This document shows positions 1-9,545 of a stretch of DNA of 64,000 bases, one piece after another. The translations under genes and the position numbers were made by a program. Source of the stretch: Idiomarina zobellii. Its GTDB lineage: Bacteria > Pseudomonadota > Gammaproteobacteria > Enterobacterales > Alteromonadaceae. The stretch is from the NCBI RefSeq assembly GCF_900100855.1, contig NZ_FNCB01000013.1, positions 1-64,000 of the forward strand, written 5' to 3'. The number at the start of each line of letters is the position of its first letter. The first letter of the stretch is position 1. The notes below the pieces were generated by a model. It had not been told where the DNA came from, ran no database searches, and saw nothing but the letters and a program-made list of their open reading frames with translations.

Positions 1-15
1 TGTTGTGACAGTTTA

Positions 16-135
16 TGTCTGGCGGCCATAGCGGTGTGGCACCACCTGAATCCATCCCGAACTCAGAAGTGAAACACACCAGCGCCGATGGTAGTGTGGG
101 GTCTCCCCATGCGAGAGTAGGACACCGCCAGACTT
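16..135 (+). rRNA. rrf: 5S ribosomal RNA
   Basis: About 120 nt matching the gammaproteobacterial 5S rRNA. The terminal helix is formed by the start (GTCTGGCGG) and the end (CCGCCAGAC), and the internal conserved block GCCGATGGTAGTGTGGGGTCTCCCCATGCGAGAGTAG is present. It is the last gene of an rRNA operon whose 23S lies outside the window. Bases 1-15 are the tail of the 23S-5S spacer. Ends are placed by pairing of the terminal helix and may be off by one or two bases. Confidence 0.97.
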
Positions 136-145
136 CAAATAAAAG

Positions 146-180
146 AGCCCCAGCCGATTTTGGCTGGGGCTTTTTATTTT
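146..180 (+). terminator. rRNA operon rho-independent terminator
   Basis: A 10-bp perfect stem AGCCCCAGCC / GGCTGGGGCT with a 6-nt loop (GATTTT) is followed by a T-rich tract, 10 nt after the 5S 3' end. Confidence 0.95.
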
Positions 181-213
181 GTGTGTTGTGCTACTCGAGC
201 ATGGGCATGTGAC

Positions 214-310
214 AAAATCGCCGGGAGCGATTTTGAACGCACGTTAGTGCGGCCCGAAGGGCGGAGGGCAGGAAGCCCGGAGTAAAGTAGGTCACCGCCA
301 GACTTCAAAT
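214..310 (+). repeat. Hairpin array ending in a second copy of the 5S 3' end
   Basis: Four small hairpins follow one another. They are AAAATCGC/GCGATTTT (214-234), CGCAC/GTGCG (238-251), GCCC/GGGC (252-262) and GGGC/GCCC (266-278). Directly after them, 286-310 repeats 116-140, the 3' end of the 5S gene plus its flank, with 24 of 25 bases identical. The 5' part of a 5S gene is absent, so this is not a second functional 5S gene. It is either the scar of a duplicated 5S gene or a structured spacer that copies the 5S processing site. Confidence 0.8.
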
Positions 311-316
311 CTAAGA

Positions 317-347
317 AGCCCTCAGCTGATGCTGGGGGCTTTTTTTA
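317..347 (+). terminator. Second terminator after the 5S-like tail
   Basis: AGCCCTCAGC pairs with GCTGGGGGCT (10 bp, one G-T pair, loop TGAT), then seven T. With the first terminator it makes a tandem stop at the end of the rRNA operon. Bases 348-500 hold no gene that I can see, only the AT-rich upstream region of the cytochrome gene. Confidence 0.9.
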
Positions 348-500
348 TGCCCGTCTCCTGCGTGGGACTCCTATCACACCTGATACAATAGCATTAGGCT
401 ACTTCATTCTAATAAATCGAAGATCGCATCCCATTTATAATTAATTTCTAAAACGAAATATTGAACTAGACTATTTGTAAGTAAATAAGGAAAGGTCTCT

Positions 501-1049
501 ATGTTTCGAAATACGTCAAAACGTTACGGACTAGTGTCTATTCTCATACACTGGCTATCTGCACTTATAGTTTTCGGGCTTTTTGCGCTTGGCTGGTGGA
601 TGTTGACGCTTACCTATTACGATCAGTGGTATCGTCTAGGGCCTTGGTGGCACAAGTCTTTTGGTATTTGCCTCCTTATTCTGACTGTTCTAAGGGTATT
701 GTGGGTGATGGCAAATCCAAAACCAGCGGCTTTAGGTAATAAAATAGAAGTTATCGGCGCTAAATTGGGTCATGCCCTACTCTATCTACTGTTATTTACG
801 GTCATGATAAGCGGCTATTTAATTTCGACGGCTGATGGAAGCTCTATATCTGTATTTGACGTATTTTCTGTTCCGGCGACGTTAACGGACTTGCCAAGCC
901 AAGAGGATACTGCCGGAGAAGTTCATTGGTACTCGGCATTGGCGTTAGTCATTTTAGCCGGAGGACATGGACTAGCCGCATTAAAACACCACTTTATAAA
1001 CCGAGACACGACTTTAGTTCGTATGTTTGGAAAAACAGAGAGGAAATAG
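501..1049 (+). CDS. Cytochrome b561 family membrane protein
   Basis: 182-residue di-haem membrane cytochrome of the bacterial b561 (YceJ/CybB) type, expected to pass electrons between quinol and periplasmic partners. Four hydrophobic helices are visible, with candidate haem-binding histidines in [21 protein letters not shown] and VHWYSA. The start follows an AAGGAAAGG ribosome-binding site. The yceI-type gene begins 2 bp after its stop. Pairing of b561 and YceI genes is common in gammaproteobacteria (family knowledge) and suggests a joint role, perhaps isoprenoid quinone handling; that role is inference. Confidence 0.9.
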   Translation: MFRNTSKRYGLVSILIHWLSALIVFGLFALGWWMLTLTYYDQWYRLGPWWHKSFGICLLILTVLRVLWVMANPKPAALGNKIEVIGAKLGHALLYLLLFTVMISGYLISTADGSSISVFDVFSVPATLTDLPSQEDTAGEVHWYSALALVILAGGHGLAALKHHFINRDTTLVRMFGKTERK

Positions 1050-1051
1050 AC

Positions 1052-1633
1052 ATGAAAAAGACATTATTAGCAGCTGCAATTGCAGGTACAGCGATGTTTA
1101 GTACGTCAGCTTTAGCTGCGGATTATAAAATTGATACTGAAGGGCAACACGCTTTTATCGAGTTTAAAATTAGTCACTTGGGTTATAGTTGGCTTTATGG
1201 TCGTTTTAACGACTTCGAAGGCTCCTTTAGCTACGACGAGGATGCGCCTGAAAATGCGTCAGTCAACGTAACCATCGACACAGCCAGCGTCGATACAAAT
1301 CACGCTGAACGTGATAAACACTTACGCGGTGAAGACTTCCTAAATGTGTCTGAGTTTCCACAAGCGACTTTTAAAAGCACCAAGTACGTGCCGGATAGCG
1401 ACGATGACGGTGAAGGCACGTTGTACGGTAACTTTACGTTAAACGGCGTGACTAAAGAAATTGCTATTGAGATTGAGCATGTGGGTGCTGGTGAAGATCC
1501 TTGGGGCGGCTTCCGTCGTGGCTTCTCTGGCGAAGTCGACTTAACCTTGGCTGACTACAATATCGACTACAACCTTGGTCCGGCAGCTAAAGAAGTCGAG
1601 CTGGAGCTCTCGATTGAAGGCGTTCGCCAATAA
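1052..1633 (+). CDS. YceI family periplasmic protein
   Basis: 193 residues with a clear signal peptide ([16 protein letters not shown], cleavage after ALA about residue 22). A YceI lipocalin-like domain follows, recognisable by [12 protein letters not shown] near the start, [18 protein letters not shown] in the middle and [15 protein letters not shown] at the end. Members bind long isoprenoids such as quinone precursors. An in-frame start exists further upstream at 926, but it lies inside the cytochrome gene. The start at 1052 is preferred because it has AGAGAGGAA just upstream and begins the signal peptide. Co-transcribed with the b561 gene. Confidence 0.95.
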   Translation: MKKTLLAAAIAGTAMFSTSALAADYKIDTEGQHAFIEFKISHLGYSWLYGRFNDFEGSFSYDEDAPENASVNVTIDTASVDTNHAERDKHLRGEDFLNVSEFPQATFKSTKYVPDSDDDGEGTLYGNFTLNGVTKEIAIEIEHVGAGEDPWGGFRRGFSGEVDLTLADYNIDYNLGPAAKEVELELSIEGVRQ

Positions 1634-1645
1634 GGAACGCCCTTT
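1619..1645 (+). terminator. Possible weak terminator overlapping the yceI stop codon
   Basis: GGCGTTC (1619-1625) pairs perfectly with GAACGCC (1635-1641) around a 9-nt loop that contains the stop codon. It is followed only by CTTTC, so termination would be weak. It sits between the convergent yceI and hemY genes. Confidence 0.35.
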
Positions 1646-1648
1646 CAG

Positions 1649-2812
1649 TCAGTCTGCTAACGCTTGTTTATAAGCGTTAGCAGCTAATTGGCTGTCGCCG
1701 AGTGCATAATAAGCATCGCCCAGTAGGCGGTATGCCTTATCGTTCGGTTGAATATCGACGAGCTTCTTAAGCGCTCGTTGAGCCAGAGAGTAGTCCTGAT
1801 TATCTATTGCTATCAACGCAAAAGCGTATAAGTAGTCTTTGTCATCTGGGTTTTGCTTTAACTTCTCCTGAACGAATTCCACAAGCTTTCCGTGTTTACC
1901 GTTGAACAGCTTCAATGCGTTAACACCCGCCGGGTGTATATCTTCGCGCTTAAGCCCTTTTAATATTACTTTTGCCGACAGCTCTTGCTCACCTAAATGT
2001 CGCAAAGCACTCGCATACGCCAAACGAATGGTCGCATCGCTTCTCTGTTTACTGCTTAAACTTTGCCAAGCATCCTTTAGCGCGTCGTTGCCGTTACGAC
2101 CAACAGATACAAAGTAATCAAAGTAAACATCGTATTCCAGTCGTTCAAAATCAGCCGGGCTTAACTCAGAGTGCTGCTTCAATTTAGGAAGCAGATCTTT
2201 TAGTGCATTATAGTTTCCAGAGGCTTTAAACGCTGTTTTCGCTAAAAATGCAACATGGGCGGAGTCAGGGTGTTTGTTTAACAGCTCCTGAACGGCTTTA
2301 TCGGCATTATGCGGGTCGGCGCTGACTTGCTGAGACACCTTAAGAATATTCAGCAATGTGTCGGAGCCTTTAACAAAGCCTCCTGCTTCATCATGCCAGT
2401 ACTGAGCTTTTCCTGTATCTTTGGCTAAACAGGCAGCTAAAGCGGCCATGGCTGCTGTTTCCTGAGCACCACGTTTTTTGTATGCAGCTGAAAACTTTAA
2501 CGAGGCGTCTTCAGGGGAGTCATCCAGCAACAAACGAATACCTTCTTCGTAAAGCTGCTTGGCTTTTCTGTCTGAACGATTCGAGAACCAGGCTGCGCCT
2601 TTTTGCGTTTTGTTCAATAGACGACGCAGGATAGATACGATCACGGTAGTAATTAAAGCGATAGCGACAAGGACAACGATAAGCCCTACAACAGTGGCTT
2701 CTATTGACCAACCTGCAAACTGGATGAGTACGTAACCGGCGTTACCAGACGCCGTAGGACCCAAAATAGCGCCAACAATTAGTAAAACAACGAGAGCAAT
2801 TAACCACTTCAT
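1649..2812 (-). CDS. hemY: HemY family protein, TPR membrane protein of the haem locus
   Basis: 387 residues. Two N-terminal membrane helices (about 1-20 and 38-62) precede the HemY N-terminal domain with NRSDRKAKQLYEEG and DSPEDASLKFSAAYKK. TPR-like repeats run to the C terminus (KDYLYAFALIAIDNQDYSLAQRALKKLVDIQPND). HemY of this type is not protoporphyrinogen oxidase; it is an inner-membrane scaffold of the haem operon whose molecular role is unsettled. Its start overlaps the hemDX stop by 4 bp (ATGA), so it is the last gene of hemC-hemDX-hemY. Confidence 0.93.
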   Translation of the reverse strand: MKWLIALVVLLIVGAILGPTASGNAGYVLIQFAGWSIEATVVGLIVVLVAIALITTVIVSILRRLLNKTQKGAAWFSNRSDRKAKQLYEEGIRLLLDDSPEDASLKFSAAYKKRGAQETAAMAALAACLAKDTGKAQYWHDEAGGFVKGSDTLLNILKVSQQVSADPHNADKAVQELLNKHPDSAHVAFLAKTAFKASGNYNALKDLLPKLKQHSELSPADFERLEYDVYFDYFVSVGRNGNDALKDAWQSLSSKQRSDATIRLAYASALRHLGEQELSAKVILKGLKREDIHPAGVNALKLFNGKHGKLVEFVQEKLKQNPDDKDYLYAFALIAIDNQDYSLAQRALKKLVDIQPNDKAYRLLGDAYYALGDSQLAANAYKQALAD

Positions 2813-4701
2813 AGTGCATCCCCTTGCTCAATTGCCCGGCTTATAAAGTCTAACGACTCAAGCGAATCGACTGTTGAGCGTGTTTTCGGAGTCTGTTCAA
2901 GGCTCTTAAGTCTCTCGACCACATCGGAGGTTGAGGCATTATCGCCTTTTACCAGCATAATTAACTGAGGCAACTGATTGACGTATCGTTTAAGCAGCTT
3001 ATTATTTCCTTTAAGGGCAGCGTCTTGCGCTAACGTGAATGTCAGCGAGATACGTGCATTAATGGCCGCTCTGTGCGACTTGTTTAATAAGGGCTCTGGG
3101 TCTGCTTCGACAGGTTGAATGCGAATAAAGTTATCCAGAAAGTCATTCCAGTTCGACTTCAAATTGGCTTGCCAGTTGTCGCCAGTTGCCGAACTTTCGG
3201 AGTTTTCACCCTCAATACTGTATTCGTTGTTGATATTGTCCGGTAACTGACTAACACGATCCTGCAAGCCAATTAAGGTCATAACCGCATCGGTGTTATT
3301 AACAGAAGACAACGCACTGACTTTTTCGATATCTTTTGCAAGCAGTTCGCGGGTGCGCAAAGCCTCGCGGCTGTCCATACCTGAAAGCTGATTATCAGCT
3401 AAGCGAAGCAGTTTTCCGGCTAAATCGTAATCTTCCTGTACCCACAACATACGAGCTGCCGTCGCGAGCATTTGTTTTACTTCCAGCAGGCGCCAGTGGG
3501 CTGCGCGATCTGCTGGACTTTGGCGCACTTCATCGCGCAGACTTTCTAAGTCAGAACGAAGTGCGACATAATCCTGGCGCAATTGTTGAGCTGAGTTAGA
3601 TAGTTTGTTTAAGTCTTGAGAATTAGGCGTTTCCTGCAGCTGTTGTTCAAAACTGGCAAGCGACTGCTCCAGCTGTTGAAGCCTCGTTTCAAGTGGATCT
3701 TGCTTTTCTTCCGGTTCTGTCTTTGCCGGTTGCTGTTCAGACGACGTTACTTGTTGGTCATTGTTAGCTGAGAACAGTCCGGGGAAACGCGTATAGCCAT
3801 AATAGGCCGCGGCGACAATCGCAATTAGTATAACAAGCCATAGCAACCGCTTGAAAAAGCGTCTGCTGCTTTTGTTAGCCGTGACGACCTCGTCTTTTTC
3901 CTGCTCAGCCTGTGGCTCTACATTATTATCTTGTGTCGTTTCTTCGCTGTTCATGTGTGCGTTTCCGTTTGCTACAAGCGCATCTAGAATAATAGCATCT
4001 GATGCGCTTTCTGTGACTTCGATACTGTCTGATTGTTTAATAGGAATCAAACTTTTCAGGCGTTCGCTGGGTACTACCCACTGGCAGTTTTCCAGCCACG
4101 GGTTTGCGGACTCTGGTAATTCCGATAAAAAATGATTCAGCTGTTCAGCGCTGGTGACAACAATGGTATCGACAGAGGAAACCCAGTTATCCACAATGGA
4201 AGAGTCTGTCAGCGGAATAGGTTGCCGCTCATAAACTTCCCAGTAACTGACATCCGCGTTATTTTTTTTGAGGTGCTCAGCAAGTACTTCGCGGCCCCCA
4301 ACGCCTCTTATTATTAACCACTTTTGTTCATGTACATTGCTGAATTCTTCCAGTGCCAGCAGCCCTTCTGAGCGGTGGGCAAAAGCCGGGCTGGTCACCG
4401 GCACTTTTAATGTATCGGCGGCGTATCTGGCCGTACCTGAACCAACGGCAAAAAAGCGACTCTTTTTCGGTTTAAAACCGTTATCCAATGCGTAATCAAC
4501 AGCGGCCTTACTCACCAGGATAATACCGTCCCAGATGGCTTCATTAACTCGCTGTACCTCACTTTCATCCACTTGCTTGGGTCTTACCCGTACAAAACTG
4601 TGAATAAAGTGAGTTATTCCCGCTTTTGTTAGCCCCTCAGATATGTGTTGCGCACGCTCTTCGGGACGTAACAATAAAACGGTCTTATTATTTTTCCGCA
4701 T
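2809..4701 (-). CDS. hemD: Fused uroporphyrinogen-III synthase (HemD) and HemX membrane protein
   Basis: 630 residues in one frame. Residues 1 to about 245 are HemD ([51 protein letters not shown]), which cyclises hydroxymethylbilane to uroporphyrinogen III. An acidic linker follows, then one membrane helix about 278-300, then a coiled-coil and helical HemX domain ([19 protein letters not shown]). In many relatives HemD and HemX are separate genes; here no stop lies between them. Start: the frame opens at 4731, but Met at 4701 ([13 protein letters not shown]) fits the HemD N terminus and overlaps hemC by only 14 bp. A Met at about residue 249 could serve as a separate hemX start, which I cannot exclude. 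Confidence 0.9.
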   Translation of the reverse strand: MRKNNKTVLLLRPEERAQHISEGLTKAGITHFIHSFVRVRPKQVDESEVQRVNEAIWDGIILVSKAAVDYALDNGFKPKKSRFFAVGSGTARYAADTLKVPVTSPAFAHRSEGLLALEEFSNVHEQKWLIIRGVGGREVLAEHLKKNNADVSYWEVYERQPIPLTDSSIVDNWVSSVDTIVVTSAEQLNHFLSELPESANPWLENCQWVVPSERLKSLIPIKQSDSIEVTESASDAIILDALVANGNAHMNSEETTQDNNVEPQAEQEKDEVVTANKSSRRFFKRLLWLVILIAIVAAAYYGYTRFPGLFSANNDQQVTSSEQQPAKTEPEEKQDPLETRLQQLEQSLASFEQQLQETPNSQDLNKLSNSAQQLRQDYVALRSDLESLRDEVRQSPADRAAHWRLLEVKQMLATAARMLWVQEDYDLAGKLLRLADNQLSGMDSREALRTRELLAKDIEKVSALSSVNNTDAVMTLIGLQDRVSQLPDNINNEYSIEGENSESSATGDNWQANLKSNWNDFLDNFIRIQPVEADPEPLLNKSHRAAINARISLTFTLAQDAALKGNNKLLKRYVNQLPQLIMLVKGDNASTSDVVERLKSLEQTPKTRSTVDSLESLDFISRAIEQGDAL

Positions 4702-5626
4702 TGCTGTCATATACCGCTGACAAAATGTCACCTGCGCCTTTCTTAAGCAAGCGCTCAGCTAACTCTGTACCAAGAGCCTCTGCATCATTCGCAGGGCCTT
4801 CTATTTCGTCACGCAGTACTTGCTGCCCGTCAGGGTCTCCAACTAAGCCTCGCAGATAAACACTGTCACCTTTAAGTTCCGCATAGGCACCAATAGGCAC
4901 CTGGCAACCGCCTTCTAAACGACGGTTCATGGCTCGCTCAGCCAGCACGCGTATACGAGTTTCCTGACACTGCAGAGGCTGAAGCAGTTGTTTCATCGCA
5001 TCATCATCACTGCGGCATTCAATACCTAAAGCGCCTTGTCCGTTTGCCGGTAATGACTGCTCCACCGGAATGAACGAAGTAATACGATCACCTAGTTCCA
5101 GACGAATAAGCCCAGATGCGGCTAAAATAATGGCATCAAACTCACCGTCGTCGAGTTTGCGTAACCGTGTTTGTACGTTACCGCGTAAGTCCTTAATTAT
5201 CAGGTGCGGAAACTGCTCCATAACCTGACAACGGCGGCGCAAACTACAAGTACCGACAACTGCCCCTTCGGGCATTTCATCTAAGTTGTTGTACTTACCA
5301 GACACAAAGGCATCGCGAGGATCTTCGCGCTCGCAAATGGTGTGCAGCTCCAAGCCGTCAGGAAACTCAACAGGCAAGTCTTTCATGCTATGCACAGCGA
5401 TGTCAGCCCGGCCTTCAAGCATCGCAACTTCCAGTTCTTTCACAAACAAGCCTTTACCACCAATTTTAGCCAGCGGTGTATCGAGAATAACGTCCCCTTT
5501 TGTGGACATAGGCACGAGCTCTACAGTGAGTCCCGGGTGTAGCTCTTCCAGCCGTTGCTGAATGTGCTCTGCCTGCCATAACGCCAGCTTACTTTTACGT
5601 GTTGCGATTCTTACAGTTTGAGTCAT
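4688..5626 (-). CDS. hemC: Porphobilinogen deaminase (hydroxymethylbilane synthase)
   Basis: 312 residues, usual length. It joins four porphobilinogen units into hydroxymethylbilane in haem synthesis. Visible are [16 protein letters not shown] at the start, catalytic Asp83 in HSMKDLP, the substrate-binding [10 protein letters not shown] and LRGNVQTRL, and the dipyrromethane cofactor Cys241 in [10 protein letters not shown]. First gene of the minus-strand hemC-hemDX-hemY operon. It is divergent from lptM across 90 bp. In many gammaproteobacteria cyaA and cyaY lie in this gap; here they are absent. Confidence 0.98.
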   Translation of the reverse strand: MTQTVRIATRKSKLALWQAEHIQQRLEELHPGLTVELVPMSTKGDVILDTPLAKIGGKGLFVKELEVAMLEGRADIAVHSMKDLPVEFPDGLELHTICEREDPRDAFVSGKYNNLDEMPEGAVVGTCSLRRRCQVMEQFPHLIIKDLRGNVQTRLRKLDDGEFDAIILAASGLIRLELGDRITSFIPVEQSLPANGQGALGIECRSDDDAMKQLLQPLQCQETRIRVLAERAMNRRLEGGCQVPIGAYAELKGDSVYLRGLVGDPDGQQVLRDEIEGPANDAEALGTELAERLLKKGAGDILSAVYDSNAEK

Positions 5627-5716
5627 GGTTTTCCTTACAACGCTTAATGACTTTTTCGGGCTTGAGTGCGATGATAGACACTATAAAACCCTTAAGAGAA
5701 TAGTCATAGTTTAGCG

Positions 5717-5863
5717 ATGTTTAGTCGAATTGTAATCAAGACGCTGGTATTAACCGCGGTTTTTATGATTGTGGTCGGGTGTGGTCAAAAAGGACCGCTT
5801 GAACCTGCGCCAATGCCTGAAAAAAATGACGTGGAAACGATACCAACGGATAAAGACGAATGA
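5717..5863 (+). CDS. lptM: LptM (YifL) small lipoprotein
   Basis: 48-residue lipoprotein. A signal peptide with lipobox VVGC (Cys22) is followed by GQKGPLEPAPMPEK, which matches the conserved short mature part (C-G-x-K-G-P-L) of LptM, the lipoprotein that helps LptD of the LPS translocon mature at the outer membrane. Its place between hemC and the lysA-dapF genes is also conserved. The stop overlaps the lysA start by 4 bp (ATGA), so it is co-transcribed with lysA. Confidence 0.9.
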   Translation: MFSRIVIKTLVLTAVFMIVVGCGQKGPLEPAPMPEKNDVETIPTDKDE

Positions 5864-7122
5864 GTGAGTCTATTTCTTACAAAAATAATCAGCTTCATGT
5901 TGAAGGTATCGGCTGCCAGAGCTTGGTAGAGCGCTTCGGGTCACCCTTGTATGTGTACTCGAAATCTCAGCTGGTGAATAACTGGCAGCAGTTTCAGCGG
6001 CATTGGCCGAGCCCTCATAAACTGTGTTACGCAGTTAAAGCTAATAGCAACCTTGCGGTGCTTCAAGTCTTGGCTCATCAGGGGGCAGGGTTTGATATTG
6101 TGTCGGGCGGCGAATTACAGCGTGTGCTGGCCGCCGGTGGTAAGCCGCAAAGCATTGTTTTCTCAGGTGTCGCTAAGTCAAAAGATGAAATTATATTGGC
6201 GTTGGAGACGGGCATTGGCTGCTTTAACGTAGAGTCTGAAGCTGAGCTGGAACGCATTCAGGATATTGCCGCCGCCATGAATAAGCAGGCGCCGGTGTCG
6301 CTGCGCGTTAACCCAGATGTCGATGCGAAAACGCACCCTTATATCGCGACAGGTATGAAAGCCAACAAATTCGGAATTGGCATGGCGCAGTCAAAGGCGG
6401 TTTTCAAAAAGGCGGCTCAGTTGACAAATATTCGCCTTATTGGTGCCGATTGCCACATTGGCTCACAAATTATGACGCCAGAGCCATTTTTAGACGCCGC
6501 CAAGCGCATGTTCGAGCTGCTCGTCGACCTTAAGAAAGACGGTATTGAACTGACACACTTAGATTTAGGCGGTGGTTTTGGTGTGTCTTATCAAAACGAG
6601 ACACCATTGGACAAAGCGCAGTACCTGACCGAACTGGTCGAAATGGCCAAAGACTTTCCCAACGTTACTCTAATGTTAGAGCCGGGCAGAGCCATAGCTG
6701 CGAACGCAGGGGTTCTTTTAACCTCTGTCGAATATATTAAACCGTCGGAAGATAAGCGCTTTGTTCTTGTTGATGCAGGAATGAACGATATGTTGAGACC
6801 GTCGTTGTATCAAGCTTGGCATGACATTGTTCCGGTCAAAGAGAAAAGTGATGAGGCGCCGCAAATTAGCGATATTGTCGGGCCTGTTTGCGAAACCGGT
6901 GATTTTCTGGGGCATGCGCGACATTTGAATGTTGCCCAGGACGATATTCTTGCGGTAAAACACGCAGGCGCTTATGGTTTCACTATGGCGTCAAATTATA
7001 ATTCGCGTGGACGTCCGGCTGAGGTTATGGTTTCCGGGAACGACGCACGCTTGGTCAGAGAGCGCGAAAACTTTGATGACCTCATTCGCGGCGAGCACTT
7101 GCTAGATAAGGATTACATCTAA
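5860..7122 (+). CDS. lysA: Diaminopimelate decarboxylase
   Basis: 420 residues, normal for LysA. The PLP enzyme converts meso-diaminopimelate to lysine. PLP-binding Lys60 lies in CYAVKANSN. Also visible are the glycine-rich phosphate loop [22 protein letters not shown], and the active-site Cys region [12 protein letters not shown] contributed to the dimer partner. Overlaps lptM by 4 bp and lies 2 bp before dapF, which makes its substrate, so the two final lysine steps are coupled in one transcript. Confidence 0.98.
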   Translation: MSESISYKNNQLHVEGIGCQSLVERFGSPLYVYSKSQLVNNWQQFQRHWPSPHKLCYAVKANSNLAVLQVLAHQGAGFDIVSGGELQRVLAAGGKPQSIVFSGVAKSKDEIILALETGIGCFNVESEAELERIQDIAAAMNKQAPVSLRVNPDVDAKTHPYIATGMKANKFGIGMAQSKAVFKKAAQLTNIRLIGADCHIGSQIMTPEPFLDAAKRMFELLVDLKKDGIELTHLDLGGGFGVSYQNETPLDKAQYLTELVEMAKDFPNVTLMLEPGRAIAANAGVLLTSVEYIKPSEDKRFVLVDAGMNDMLRPSLYQAWHDIVPVKEKSDEAPQISDIVGPVCETGDFLGHARHLNVAQDDILAVKHAGAYGFTMASNYNSRGRPAEVMVSGNDARLVRERENFDDLIRGEHLLDKDYI

Positions 7123-7124
7123 TT

Positions 7125-7952
7125 ATGTTATTGCACTTTTCTAAAATGCACGGGCTCGGCAATGACTTCATGGTCGTCGATAATGTCACGCAGAACTTAT
7201 ACGTAAACCCTGATCAAATTCGCCAATGGGCAAGTCGCCATACCGGTGTGGGGTTTGATCAGTTGCTGCTGGTTGAGCCGCCCTACGACCCGGATTTAGA
7301 CTTTCATTACCGCATATTTAATGCCGATGGTAGCGAGGTGTCACAGTGTGGCAATGGCGCCCGCTGTTTTGCGAAATTTGTGAAAGCCAAAGGCCTGAGT
7401 AACAAAAACCACCTTAAAGTTAGTACGAAAGCCGGGAAAATGGTTTTGCATTTGGAAAAAGACGGTCAGGTGACTGTCGATATGGGTGAGCCTTTATTTG
7501 AACCCGCCCAAGTGCCGTTTAAAGCGCAAAAAGCGGAACAGACCTATGTTCTTCGCGTGAATGATGAAACCGTAATGTGTGGTGTTGTTGGCTTGGGTAA
7601 TCCACACTGTGTTATTGCTGTTGATAGCGTTGATACGGCGCCGGTGGATAGCTTGGGCGCTGCGGTTGCCGCGCATGAACGTTTCCCGGAGAGTGTGAAT
7701 GTTGGCTTTATGCAGCAGCTGTCAGCCGATGAAATAAAGCTTCGGGTATTTGAACGTGGTGTTGGTGAAACCCAGGCCTGTGGTAGTGGTGCTTGTGCCG
7801 CAGCCGTTGCAGGCATACAGCAAGGCTTATTAAACGAACGGGTAAAAGTGTCGTTACCAGGCGGTGACTTACTGATTCGCTGGCAACAAGGGCAGCCTGT
7901 TAAAATGACGGGTCCGGCAGAGCTGATTTACGATGGACAAATGGTGTTATGA
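7125..7952 (+). CDS. dapF: Diaminopimelate epimerase
   Basis: 275 residues. It converts LL- to meso-diaminopimelate for lysine and peptidoglycan. Both catalytic cysteines are in their conserved settings: Cys75 in SQCGNGARC and Cys219 in QACGSGAC. The N-terminal [15 protein letters not shown] is typical. It sits between lysA and the DUF484 gene, overlapping the latter by 4 bp. Confidence 0.98.
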   Translation: MLLHFSKMHGLGNDFMVVDNVTQNLYVNPDQIRQWASRHTGVGFDQLLLVEPPYDPDLDFHYRIFNADGSEVSQCGNGARCFAKFVKAKGLSNKNHLKVSTKAGKMVLHLEKDGQVTVDMGEPLFEPAQVPFKAQKAEQTYVLRVNDETVMCGVVGLGNPHCVIAVDSVDTAPVDSLGAAVAAHERFPESVNVGFMQQLSADEIKLRVFERGVGETQACGSGACAAAVAGIQQGLLNERVKVSLPGGDLLIRWQQGQPVKMTGPAELIYDGQMVL

Positions 7953-8644
7953 GTAACGAATTGAACTCGATGTTAAACGAAAAAATTGATGACAGTCTGA
8001 TACGCGAGTATTTGCAGGAAAACCCTGACTTTTTCACGCGTAATGAGGACCTGTTAGCGCAGCTGCAATTTCGTCATAGCGAGAAAGGTGCCGTGTCGTT
8101 AATTGAAAGGCAGCAGCAAAAACTCAGACAGCGAGTGCAACAGCTGGAAGAAGAAATTACCGAGTTGATGATTAATGCTCGCCGTAACGAGGCTATTTTT
8201 AACGCCTATAGCAACCTCTATGTTCAGTTACTGCGCTGCGACAGCCTGAGCGACGTGCTCTCACAATTGAAAAACACCTTTGAAAATGAACTCGATATGC
8301 CGGTGTTAACGCTCAAGTTTTTTGAAAGCCCGGTAGAGCTCGATGAACAATACACGTTTGCGTCTGATACTCATAAACAACTACTGAGCAAGCGTTTTAG
8401 TGACGAGTCCATCTACTTAGGACGGTTAACCGAGCAAGAACATAAGCTGCTGTTTAACGACGAAAGTATTCAGTCAGTAGCCCTGCTGTTACTGGGTGAA
8501 AACGGTGAGCTTGGTATGTTAGCGGTAGGAAGTAGCAGCGCGGGCCACTTTGAGCCGGCAATGGATAAGCTGCTTATAAAACAGCTGCAAGCTCTGTTGG
8601 GTGCGGTTTTGCCGGAGCTTATTAAACGCCATGACGCTGCTTGA
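7949..8644 (+). CDS. DUF484 family protein (YigA)
   Basis: 231 residues. The N terminus ([24 protein letters not shown]) and the following [21 protein letters not shown] coiled coil identify DUF484. The C-terminal half resembles a GAF-type fold. The family is always near xerC and dapF, but its function is unknown. Overlaps dapF by 4 bp and xerC by 14 bp. Confidence 0.9.
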   Translation: MSNELNSMLNEKIDDSLIREYLQENPDFFTRNEDLLAQLQFRHSEKGAVSLIERQQQKLRQRVQQLEEEITELMINARRNEAIFNAYSNLYVQLLRCDSLSDVLSQLKNTFENELDMPVLTLKFFESPVELDEQYTFASDTHKQLLSKRFSDESIYLGRLTEQEHKLLFNDESIQSVALLLLGENGELGMLAVGSSSAGHFEPAMDKLLIKQLQALLGAVLPELIKRHDAA

Positions 8645-9527
8645 GTGGCAAGATAAGTGGCTACAGCAATTGCGCGGCGAGCGCGGTCTCGCCGAGTTAA
8701 CTCTTAAAAACTATCAACGGCTTATAGCGGCCGATCTTCAAGAGCTCGAGCAGCAAAAAATAACTGATGCTAAGCAACTGAGAGTGCCTGTCATAGAACG
8801 GTTGCTCGTCGGTTGGCGGCGTTCTGGTCTGGGCGAGCGCAGTATTGCGCTAAAATTGTCGGCGTGGCGCACGTTCTGCCAGTTCCTTGTAGAGTCGGAT
8901 GCTTTAGACGACAACCCAGCAAGTTCAGTTTCTGCACCGAAAGTGCCGAAAAGGCTACCTAAAAACCTTGATGTTGACAGTATCTCCCATTTACTGGATT
9001 TACCGGCTGACGACGAAATAGCCATTCGTGATGCGGCTATGATGGAGCTGTTATATGCCAGTGGTATTCGCTTGGCTGAGCTGGTGAGTCTGAACCGGGA
9101 CGACATTGACCACCGTATGATGCAGTTAAGAGTGACTGGTAAAGGCAGTAAAACGCGTATAGTCCCTTTTGGTCGGTGTGCGGAGAAAGCACTGAAACAG
9201 TGGCTGAAAGTTCGCCAGGTGTGGCTCGCCGATAAACCCGAGTTGGCGCTATTTGTCAGTAAACGATTACAACGGATAAGCCCCAGAACGGTACAGCAAC
9301 GGCTAAACTACTGGGGGAAGCAGCAGGGCATCGTCGGGGATTTACACCCTCATAAACTGCGTCACTCATTTGCATCGCACATGCTTGAAGCAAGCGGTGA
9401 CTTACGTGCTGTGCAGGAAATGTTGGGCCATGCCAACTTATCCACAACTCAGGTGTATACGCACTTAGATTTTCAGCGGCTGGCCAGCGTTTATGACAGT
9501 GCTCACCCCAGAGCCAGAAAGAAATAG
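8631..9527 (+). CDS. xerC: Tyrosine recombinase XerC
   Basis: 298 residues. With XerD it resolves chromosome dimers at dif. All catalytic residues are in place: Arg147 (GIRLAEL), Lys171 (TGKGSK), His241 and Arg244 (HPHKLRHSFASH), His267 (LGHANL) and nucleophile Tyr276 (TTQVYTHLD). The core-binding domain is about 1-90. The frame opens at 8601, but Met at 8631 gives the usual XerC N terminus ([14 protein letters not shown]). Confidence 0.97.
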   Translation: MTLLEWQDKWLQQLRGERGLAELTLKNYQRLIAADLQELEQQKITDAKQLRVPVIERLLVGWRRSGLGERSIALKLSAWRTFCQFLVESDALDDNPASSVSAPKVPKRLPKNLDVDSISHLLDLPADDEIAIRDAAMMELLYASGIRLAELVSLNRDDIDHRMMQLRVTGKGSKTRIVPFGRCAEKALKQWLKVRQVWLADKPELALFVSKRLQRISPRTVQQRLNYWGKQQGIVGDLHPHKLRHSFASHMLEASGDLRAVQEMLGHANLSTTQVYTHLDFQRLASVYDSAHPRARKK

Positions 9528-9545
9528 TATTGGGAGTTTAACTTT

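Noticed and set aside
15-212. Open frame of 65 codons over the 5S gene
   Set aside because: It lies on the 5S rRNA and its terminator; an rRNA shadow.
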